Assembly: GCF_932526225.1 (NCBI RefSeq)
Contig: NC_064036.1
Span: forward strand, 3,227,501-3,287,500
DNA length: 60,000 nt
From: Nematostella vectensis
Taxonomy: Eukaryota; Cnidaria; Anthozoa; Actiniaria; Edwardsiidae
Direction of reading: 5' to 3'
How positions within the stretch are numbered: the stretch's first letter is position 1; each line of letters starts with the position of its first letter. Under the pieces are notes generated by a model. The model was not told the origin of the DNA. It worked only from the letters and a program-made list of their open reading frames with translations, and did not search any database. Of this stretch, positions 7,110-14,500 are shown one piece after another. Made by a program: the position numbers and the translations under genes.

Positions 7110-7934
7110 CTACCTGGCGAAACACTCTTCCAACATTTCCTTCTCTTGCTCATCCATGCACCAATCCCAAAACCTGTCTGGGTGCCAAGCTACTGGCATT
7201 AGTTCGTCCTCCAGCTTTCTACGGAATCTCACCTTGTGTAGCTTCTCCGGGAGCTCCTCATGCACGAGACCCCACCTCCACGCCGCACGTAGCACCGCGA
7301 CAATTTCGTGTAGACCCAAAAACCGCGCGTAGTTCATATGTACAATGAGATCGGTCGCGCCCCACTCCAAGCACAACCTCACAATCTCGAGGTTGCCAGA
7401 TTCGGTGGCCGGTGTTATAGCATAGTCCGGGTCAAACTCGCTGAAGTTTTCTCTCAGCAGCTTTAGAACCTCAACGTGCCCATTGTACGCCGCCTCAGCG
7501 GTGGCCCAACCGACATCGACATCGGCACCTAGATCTATCAACAACTCAACAACCCCCACCTGACCTTCCGCCGCCGCAGCACCCATGGCCTCGGTCATGG
7601 CCTCTCCTCCGTCGGCACAATACTCGCCCATCACCTTCAAAACCTCTACGTGCCCGCCTTTCGCGGCCATGGACGCTGGATACACGAAGTCACAGGCGCC
7701 CGACTCACAACACATCTTAACGATCTCGGTGTGGCCGTTCATTGCGGCCCTGACCATCGGCTTTTCGAAATCCGTCGCACCCCAACTCTTACACAACCTC
7801 ACGGTCTCGACGCACCCCTCCCACGCCGCGCGCTCCATAACGGCGTCAAAGTCTGCGGCTCCCCACCTCGCTAAGGTGGCGGCTTGATCCTCCACGGTGA
7901 GATTTGTAAGACTTCCAGCACTTTGCATATCCAT
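7110..7934 (-). CDS. Ankyrin-repeat protein, 274 aa
   Basis: About six degenerate ankyrin repeats span residues 20-215, with recognisable cores such as AAMNGHTEIVKMCCESGACD, AAAEGQVGVVELLIDLGADV and AAYNGHVEVLKLLRENFSEF. A C-terminal tail carries WHPDRFWDWCMDEQEKE. Ankyrin proteins with a tryptophan-rich tail of this kind are familiar from large DNA viruses, where some act on host ubiquitin or signalling pathways; no such activity can be read here. The start ATG 7934 lies 26 nt from a TTTAAA box. Intact and intron-less. Confidence 0.85.
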   Translation of the reverse strand: MDMQSAGSLTNLTVEDQAATLARWGAADFDAVMERAAWEGCVETVRLCKSWGATDFEKPMVRAAMNGHTEIVKMCCESGACDFVYPASMAAKGGHVEVLKVMGEYCADGGEAMTEAMGAAAAEGQVGVVELLIDLGADVDVGWATAEAAYNGHVEVLKLLRENFSEFDPDYAITPATESGNLEIVRLCLEWGATDLIVHMNYARFLGLHEIVAVLRAAWRWGLVHEELPEKLHKVRFRRKLEDELMPVAWHPDRFWDWCMDEQEKEMLEECFAR

Positions 7935-7954
7935 TTTGTTATTACATCCACGTC

Positions 7955-7960
7955 TTTAAA
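7955..7960 (-). promoter_or_regulatory. TTTAAA viral promoter box (minus strand)
   Basis: GTGGTTTAAAGACGTGG on the minus strand; box begins 26 nt before ATG 7934. Confidence 0.6.
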
Positions 7961-8028
7961 CCACTTTTTTCGAATTTTTTTAGACGTGTTAATTCACATC
8001 TACTCCGAACTGACAGTTTTCTGGAAAT

Positions 8029-8050
8029 CCTGATTTCTCTGGAAATCAGG
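8029..8050. terminator. Hairpin just past the TFIIB-like gene
   Basis: Perfect 9-bp arms CCTGATTTC (8029-8037) and GAAATCAGG (8042-8050) with a 4-nt loop, 6 nt beyond the TFIIB stop. Together with 6659-6685 it suggests hairpin-marked transcript ends. Confidence 0.45.
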
Positions 8051-8055
8051 AAACA

Positions 8056-8982
8056 TCATACCACACCAGGCGTACCCAGGACTGTGGCCACTTCTCTCGC
8101 TTTCCTACTGATGGTCAACTCGGAGACGCCCGTTCTTTCGGAGAATTTTTTAAGCGTAATATCGACCCCCTTTAGCCGTACCCAGTAATAGGTTAAAGCG
8201 ACCGCAAAGGATTGTGGGCGAGCGCGATTCAACTCAGACGAGCGGTTCTTAGATCTGTAGTAGAGCTGGACCACCTCTCCCTTCTGTGTGGGGGACGCCG
8301 AGAATCTATCCATCACATCGTGAATGTGATCCACGACGGTGGGAGACGTTCCGTGTAGTAAGTAATCTTTAGGCATGTTAACACTAAAGATTTTTAGACC
8401 CTTAAGACAACTCTTCCTGCTCAATCCAAAAGTCTCCATTAAGGTTTTCGGTGTCTGACACTTACCGGACATCTTGTAGGCGTAGTAAATACACGCAAAG
8501 ACGATCGCCTTCCGTGGGTCGCCGCGAAAAATCTGGCCTTTCGTCACCTGAGTGTATATCTCGTTAGCTTTGGCTACAATTACCCCACTAAAACCCATGT
8601 TCTCCACATCCTTGTCAATGTTTCTATCCTCAGACCTACATACCTGGACCCGACTTGGATTCGAAGACCGTTTGCCGTCGGAATGTCCGTAAAAACCCCA
8701 TTCTCTTTCGTGCGCGATCACGCGCTGCATCTGTTCCCCGCACTCTAAGCAACTAGTGACCCCGTCTTCTGTGACCAGGTCGTCATGATTGCAAAGGGTG
8801 TTACTACTATCCTCGTCTCCCAAGGAGGCTCTACTAGTCTCGTATTTGGTGAGGGCTCGGTCAAACAGTGCAAACTCCGGCATGAGGGTGGGGACGTTAA
8901 TCCTGGGTACCGGCCCGTCGGGGATATTATATGGTGGTGGTGACCGGTCTTCGGCCGTACGTTCAACCGTTTGTTCCCCCAT
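8056..8982 (-). CDS. Viral transcription initiation factor TFIIB homologue, 308 aa
   Basis: A zinc ribbon with C64, H66, C78 and C81 (CNHDDLVTEDGVTSCLECG) is followed by a B-linker-like stretch and two cyclin-type helical repeats. The first is near residues 118-205 (AIVFACIYYAYKMSG, LMETFGLSRKSCLKGLK), the second near 215-305 (RPQSFAVALTYYWVRLKGVD, TLKKFSERTGVSELTISRKA). Length matches cellular TFIIB (about 316). TFIIB recruits RNA polymerase to promoter-bound TBP; large DNA viruses encode divergent versions. It is intron-less, has the same promoter box as its neighbours (26 nt) and is probably part of a viral transcription system acting on that box. That link is inference. Confidence 0.9.
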   Translation of the reverse strand: MGEQTVERTAEDRSPPPYNIPDGPVPRINVPTLMPEFALFDRALTKYETSRASLGDEDSSNTLCNHDDLVTEDGVTSCLECGEQMQRVIAHEREWGFYGHSDGKRSSNPSRVQVCRSEDRNIDKDVENMGFSGVIVAKANEIYTQVTKGQIFRGDPRKAIVFACIYYAYKMSGKCQTPKTLMETFGLSRKSCLKGLKIFSVNMPKDYLLHGTSPTVVDHIHDVMDRFSASPTQKGEVVQLYYRSKNRSSELNRARPQSFAVALTYYWVRLKGVDITLKKFSERTGVSELTISRKAREVATVLGTPGVV

Positions 8983-9002
8983 TTTATTGAACTGTTCACG
9001 TC

Positions 9003-9008
9003 TTTAAG
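9003..9008 (-). promoter_or_regulatory. CTTAAA viral promoter box (minus strand)
   Basis: GTGGCTTAAAGACGTG on the minus strand; box begins 26 nt before ATG 8982. Nearly identical to the ankyrin gene's box at 7955. Confidence 0.6.
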
Positions 9009-9044
9009 CCACTTTTCAAAGGCTTTTTAGATGTGAAGTCAAGA

Positions 9045-9070
9045 TGCTAGCCTCTCGAGCTGCCTCTAGG
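9045..9070. repeat. Palindromic element copy F (intergenic)
   Basis: GCTAGCCTCTCGAGC followed by GCCTCTAGG, lying between the TFIIB gene and the small membrane-protein gene. The reverse complement carries CTCGAGAGGCTAGC, matching copies C and D. Confidence 0.55.
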
Positions 9071-9153
9071 CGTGTTGTGTGTGGTCGCTAAGACTTCCGA
9101 AGGGGTCCGCGTGAGGGCGGTGCGGTCTAAAGTCTCCACACCTCATTCGTGGA

Positions 9154-9414
9154 CTAGTATCTTACCCATCTTTTTTCGCCATACCGTGGCATGGAGACTA
9201 ACATTGCTAGAACACCAAGGACAATTGTCGCCGCTCCGGCCACAAACCCAACGGGGTCGAAGCTTCCGTATTCTGAGTCTTCATAGTAATCAGCGTTACA
9301 ACAGCAGTGTTCAGGCCCCGCATCCGCAGTGTTACTCACATTCACCTCCGGCACCGAACAACCGCCGGCGGTAGCCGCACCATCTCTAATCTTAACCTCC
9401 GTCTTTAATGTCAT
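9154..9414 (-). CDS. Small Cys-rich single-pass membrane protein, 86 aa
   Basis: The start is ATG 9414, 28 nt from a TCTAAA box. The frame runs further upstream, but that part is repeat-derived. An N-terminal domain holds CSVPEVNVSNTADAGPEHCCC and an acidic patch (YYEDSEYGSFD), followed by one membrane helix (VGFVAGAATIVLGVLAMLVS) and a short basic tail. This looks like a type I or III membrane protein of a virion or infected cell. I do not recognise a family. Last gene before the array that ends the block. Confidence 0.65.
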   Translation of the reverse strand: MTLKTEVKIRDGAATAGGCSVPEVNVSNTADAGPEHCCCNADYYEDSEYGSFDPVGFVAGAATIVLGVLAMLVSMPRYGEKRWVRY

Positions 9415-9436
9415 TTTATCTAGGACCCCATACGTC

Positions 9437-9442
9437 TTTAGA
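9437..9442 (-). promoter_or_regulatory. TCTAAA viral promoter box (minus strand)
   Basis: GGTCTAAAGACGTATGG on the minus strand; box begins 28 nt before ATG 9414. Confidence 0.5.
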
Positions 9443-9449
9443 CCAGAAT

Positions 9450-9472
9450 AGCCTCCCCGAGCTCCCCCTAGG
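9450..9472. repeat. Palindromic element copy G (intergenic)
   Basis: TAGCCTCCCCGAGCTCCCCC, upstream of the 9414 gene. Its reverse complement reads GGGGGAGCTCGGGGAGGCTA, a relative of copies B-E. Confidence 0.45.
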
Positions 9473-9477
9473 TGCGA

Positions 9478-9750
9478 CACGTGACAAAATGATCGACAGG
9501 TTTTTGACAAAATGATCGACAGGTGGGCGTGGCTATCACGTGACAAAGTGATTGACAGGTTTTTGACAAAATGATTGACAGGTGGGCGTGGCTATCACGT
9601 GACAAAGTGATTGACAGGTCCTTGACAAAGTGATTGACAGGTTTTTTACAAAGTGATTGACAGGTGGGCGTGGTCGTCACGTGACAAAGTGATTGACAGG
9701 TGGTCGTGGTCGTCACGTGACAAAGTGATTGACAGGTGGGCTTGGTCGTG
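9478..9750. repeat. Tandem array of CACGTG and TGATTGACAG motifs
   Basis: Nine units built on TGACAAAGTGATTGACAGGT are separated by variable GGGCGTGG-type spacers. Seven carry exact TGATTGACAG and two TGATCGACAG; five CACGTG hexamers punctuate them. TGATTGACAG is the established PBX-MEIS/PREP heterodimer site and CACGTG the bHLH E-box. The array lies at the right border of the viral block, so it may be an enhancer, origin or terminal repeat. No second copy is visible in the window. Confidence 0.85.
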
Positions 9751-9770
9751 CAAGAGATCTCTGGCAAACT

Positions 9771-9782
9771 CGCGCATGCGCA
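9771..9782. promoter_or_regulatory. NRF1-like palindrome
   Basis: CGCGCATGCGCA matches the established NRF1 consensus (YGCGCAYGCGCR), 20 nt beyond the motif array, in a locally GC-rich stretch. Confidence 0.4.
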
Positions 9783-9879
9783 GGTCGCGAGGCTTGGCGG
9801 AGGTGCGCGGAGACTTTTGCGCCATTTTTGGAATGAAATTTGGGGAGATCAAAAAGTTGCGCCAGCTGCGCCAAAATCC

Positions 9880-10190
9880 TACTACTCTTACTATTTATCG
9901 GTCTACCGACCAAAATGTCCCTTGGGGTAGCCTATTCAATATTTATCGCTCAATATTTTTCGGTCTACCAAACAAAATTCCTATCACTTACTATTTATCG
10001 GAGGGTATGCTACCCTCACATTGTGTGTAGAAAACCAAGTCAAACTAACTTGTCGCTTTGCACGCTTTGTGCATCGTCGATTCTTTGTAGCACAAGAAAC
10101 AGCGCCCTACTTTCTCTGTCTTCCGAACAAAATTCCTATCACTTATTATTTTTAGGTCTAACGACCAATATGTCACTTGGTGCACTTAAA
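9880..10190 (+). repeat. Diverged direct repeats next to the viral block
   Basis: ACTATTTATCGGTCTACCGA-type sequence recurs near 9890, 9945 and 10120 in company with AAAATTCCTATCACTTA. No coding signal. This is probably host repeat sequence at the junction. The integration boundary therefore lies between about 9750 and 9900, though no target duplication can be seen from one end alone. Confidence 0.45.
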
Positions 10191-10245
10191 AAAGGTGATT
10201 TTGTGTTCCACATCATATCACAGGCCCGAGAGGGGGGGGGGTGGG

Positions 10246-10356
10246 GGTTTCCATGTCGACCTTTTTTTCTTCAAAAAAACGTGCCGCTAGGGGGCGTGTT
10301 ACTTATAGCTTCCCTATCAGGTCGACATGGAAACCTGGAAAAGCGGCACGTTTTTT
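10246..10356. repeat. Interleaved inverted repeats (A-B-A'-B')
   Basis: GGTTTCCATGTCGACC (10246-10261) pairs perfectly with GGTCGACATGGAAACC (10320-10335). AAAAAACGTGCCGCT (about 10275-10289) pairs with AGCGGCACGTTTTTT (about 10342-10356). The second pair interlocks with the first instead of nesting. A direct near-copy of the B segment (ACGCGCCGCTGGGGG) follows near 10369. Confidence 0.8.
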
Positions 10357-10791
10357 GGAAGAGGAAAAACGCGCCGCTGGGGGTCGAGGTGGTCGAGTTA
10401 CTCATTTACCAGGTGGCGGCGGTTACACAGCGCGTCGTTTGAAAGGTCGCAAGCGCGTAGGGACAGAGCTCGCTGCAGGAGCGAAACCAAGGCGAATGCA
10501 TCCAGTTAAAGTAGGAATACGCGCCTAATCAACACTAACAAGAAATTAAAGTTCATTTCACAATTAAATTATCCTATAGCCCGTGGCATAACCTTTGTGA
10601 ACCCCACCCCATGTTTGAACACATAGCACCATTGTTATCCTCGCGCACTCCAGTTTATTCCTTTGTAGTTGCAGATCATCTCCGACTTATATCTACAATA
10701 CAGAGACTATAGATAAAAGTGAGAGTAAAGAGCTACGGCCCTCTCAGCGACCAATCAGGTTTGCATTGTTTATTGATTCTTTTTTGCGTTT

Positions 10792-10964
10792 CAGGGCCGT
10801 AGCATGAAGTGGGGCATTGGGGGCATGTACCCCCTAAATATTCTCAAAAATTATAAGGCGTTGACGCATTGACCAGTAGGGTCATGGCTGTGCCTGTGCT
10901 TCCCAATACTTTTTTACTGTAACCCCCCCCCCCCCCCAATTTTACGTGGCCTGCTACGGCTCTG
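10792..10964. mobile_element. hAT-like MITE, 173 bp, with 5-bp target duplication
   Basis: Terminal repeats CAGGGCCGTAGCA and TGCTACGGCTCTG are flanked by CGTTT on both sides (10787-10791 and 10965-10969). There is no coding capacity. Related copies lie at 15746-15915 and 17661-18287. CAG-starting termini with 5-bp duplications fit the hAT5 group. Confidence 0.75.
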
Positions 10965-10969
10965 CGTTT

Positions 10970-11496
10970 GTTTCAAAATTAACAACATACTTTGTGTATA
11001 CCCCTAAAATACGGGGGGTAAAAACAAAAACGACAACTCGCCCCGAGATTTTGTTGTTGTTGTTATAAGTATAATACCGCATATTGTGACCAAGATCAGA
11101 CAGTATCGCATGACTGTGTTTAATACAGTTTCTTCATTTTTTAAAAATACGTGACCGCGTTTGAAGCAATCGGTGCTTGTTTTTAAGAAGCACTTGACAG
11201 TAGAGTAGCAGAGATTGGTTTGAAGAACCCAGTTTTTATGTTTTACAGAGTGCTGTTGATAATTTTGAAAGAACGGGTAAATTCATTTTACCACACATAC
11301 CACACACCTGCGCATTCCCTTCTCAGTACTAGTAATGACCTACGAGCGTGCTTGGGCGTTGTTGGCGTCTTTTCCTTCGGATATGTGCCGAAGTATGTTT
11401 CTAGCATTCGTATTTGGCGAGTGAAAACTTGATAGCATGTAATAGAAACCGGACAAATTGTCAAGTCATACTTCTAAATATGAACGCAAAATTTGA
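10970..11496. other. Intergenic, upstream of the SLC7-like gene
   Basis: AT-rich, without a supported gene. It presumably holds the transporter promoter and any 5' UTR. No clear TATA box or further repeat was identified. Confidence 0.4.
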
Positions 11497-11526
11497 ATGC
11501 ATCTCGTATCTTATTTCACGAATAGA

Positions 11527-14500
11527 ATGACAGAGGTGTCAGGCGAGCCAGTGGCCAGTGTGGATGCCGGGAACGGGAAGAAATCCGAGGAATTCGGGCT
11601 CCGCAGGGACCTTGGCCTTTGCGCATCCATTTCACTCAGCGGCGGTGCGATGGTGGGCTCAGGAATCTTCATATCAGCGCAGTGGGTGCTTGTGTACAGC
11701 GGTTCTGTTGGCATGTCTCTCCTTATTTGGTTACTTTGCGCCGTTGTGTCCATATTTGGAGCACTGGTATCAGCAGAATTGACACTAACATTCGGCAAAT
11801 GCGGAGGTTTGTTGAGAGCGTAGCTGGAGAATTTCTTAAAGGGCTATAGGAGGGCTGTTCAGCAGAGTATTCATCACATAGCTAGAAGGGGGAGCAAATG
11901 GTCTTGGCGAGCATGCGCATCGGCAGTCGGCACGGCATTATTCTTGGCGTGCACCTCATTTTTTTGTTTTTGGGAAAAAACGAAAAAATACAAAAATACT
12001 CGATTTTATAACCTATCTAAGAAGCACTGACCCCCTGCTTGCATTAGTTTTCTTGCTTTAGTATCAGTGCTTGGAATGATGGAGAAAAAAAAATGAACAT
12101 TTGAGCATTTGATTTTTTTTAAGTATAAAACGAGTATTTTCAAACTTGCCGAGCAAGTTTTGTTTTCACAAATAACTTTGCCGTAGTATAGGTACTTTGT
12201 ATAGTAAGGGTGTGTATCAACGCTGATGCTAGTTTCACTCGTCTGATATCCTCAGGAGAGTACATGTTTATACTAAAGACACTGGGCCCGATGATGGCTT
12301 TCGCTACATCCTGGCTTAGATTTCTTGTCCTGGCGCCCGTGGTTTTTTGCATTCAGACCCTTGCACTGGCTGCATATATCATAGAACCTATTTTCCCAGG
12401 ATGCTCTGAGAGGTGGGATATCAAAGTGCTGCAGAAAATCCTTGGCGTTGGTATAATTTGTAAGTTTGGAGTTTATGGTATTATGGTATTTATGGTATTA
12501 TATTATGGCAAATATAGTATTCCTAACAATGCATGCATTTCTGATCGACTGCTTACCCGATCGCGTCTGACTATTTGCTCAACATGGGACTTGCGCTTAG
12601 AGATCACGTGACCTTTTTGGGTGGCAAATTCAAAACAAAATAATCGAACGAAAAAAATCAGAAAAGACCGCGCCCGTCATTCCAGAGACCGACGGAAAAA
12701 AATATATTTTAATGAAACTAAACGCTTTCAGAAAAAAAAGAAGGGTGGTCTTTTTCGTTAGCGCTGAATAAGTTGCTTTTTGTTAACTGTTTTTTTGCCG
12801 CTAAAAGGCTGAGCGCGCGCTAGTTTGCCACCCACGTGATCACGTGATCTCTCAGCGCAAGTCCCCTATTCAAACGACTCGCTAACGACCGACCGACCTC
12901 TTCAGGTTTTAAGTTTTACCTTGGTTATTATTTTTATTTTATTTTGGAAATATTGGAATATATTGGAATATTATTTAATATTGGGAATTATCGAGGATAA
13001 GTCTCGAACTAAACCATCTAAAAACAAAGTTTTATAACTCATTTCAAATTCAAAAGAAATTTTTCTCGATTTACAAAATCGCCCAAATGGAAATTGGATG
13101 CTGAACCACAATTGGTATTTGCCATGGCCACAAAATGGCGGCTGACAAAGCACTCCCACTCCCCGTAACAAGTAGAAATTTTCGTATCTTGATTCCTTTA
13201 TGTTTTTATAACTAGTTTTGTTTGTTTTACTGAAGACTTTCTGATGTTCATGAATATGATGAGTGCGCGGGTGGCCGCCCGGGTGCAGATTGTGTTCACG
13301 GTTGGCAAAGCCCTTGCTCTGGCGATAATCATAATCACTGGAGTTGTGAGGTTTGCCCAAGGTATAAGCTATATCCATCTTCCAACCCTTATCAATATAA
13401 AGGTTCGCATTTTAAGACTTACATTTTAAACCCGAGAAAATATCAGTTTCAGTGACCGCACCCGCACTTATGCTGTCGATCGTGCCCGGTTCGTTGATCT
13501 GTTACGCTACAGCCCAAACAAAACCAAAAAGGATAACAGAATTTCCTTCCGTCTCACATTTCATCCTATTAATTTAGATATGGTGGGAATAAACTGCTGC
13601 TATTTTTTCAGCCGCCGCTTTTCTCTTTTCGACCGGACGAGAATTTTCATATCTCCCTTGTTAAGTGCTGCTATTAGACGTACGATGCCCTGTACTCTAG
13701 GAAAGGCACTTTTGAATACATCGCTCCTACCACCCGCACTTAGAGAGTCATAACCTCTCAACCAATATTATTTATCGAATATCTTATAAGCCTTGCAGCA
13801 TGATTAACATGGAGAAACCGGTATATACTATGTTTTTGTGAACATTTTCTTTAATCATTTATTTCCTGTCTTATTTTGTTTCCATCCCCTACCCTCCCTC
13901 TATGGCCCACCAACTAGTAAAAAATACCCTCTTTTAAGTTCTGTTTTATAATCTAAAATGATACTTGAAGTAAATAAATGTTCTTAAATATGCGACTCCT
14001 GCAGTGCTTCATGGGTACCAAATAAATTTTAAAAATAAGCGTAAATAAAATTAAAAACAGGTTAATAAAGCTTTAGCAATCTTGTCGTAGCTCTACACGT
14101 TCACACAGCGTGTTCACAGCATTAAGTGACAGACCAAGACTCAGCATTTGAACGTTACCCATGAACCACTGCGGGTTAGGATACATTAATTCGCGGGTGC
14201 AACCTTAATCAATTGTTAATCGAAACAGATGTATATACGATCTTGTTGACACTGATGTGTTTTGTCTACTTCAGGGTACACAACAGGGGCGTTCGATCAG
14301 CCGTTCAAAGGTTCAGTGACCGATGTAAGCCAGCTCGGCCTCGCTTTCCAAAGCGGACTTTGGGCATATGCAGGATGGTAAAGTCCCAATATTCAGCAAA
14401 TCTAATAGCAAACATTTTCACACCGCGACTTACGCTTCGCTCGATGGTTAAATTTTGTCTGAAATAGGTGTAAATCTAACAATTTTTAAACTATATATCA

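Noticed and set aside
7585-7887. Two rightward frames over the ankyrin gene
   Set aside because: Antisense shadows; the ankyrin frame has recognisable repeats and the promoter box.
9478-9852. CRISPR-like array and repeat ORFs at the viral border
   Set aside because: Repeats are separated by other repeat sequence, not unique spacers, and the genome is eukaryotic; ORFs are repeat translations.
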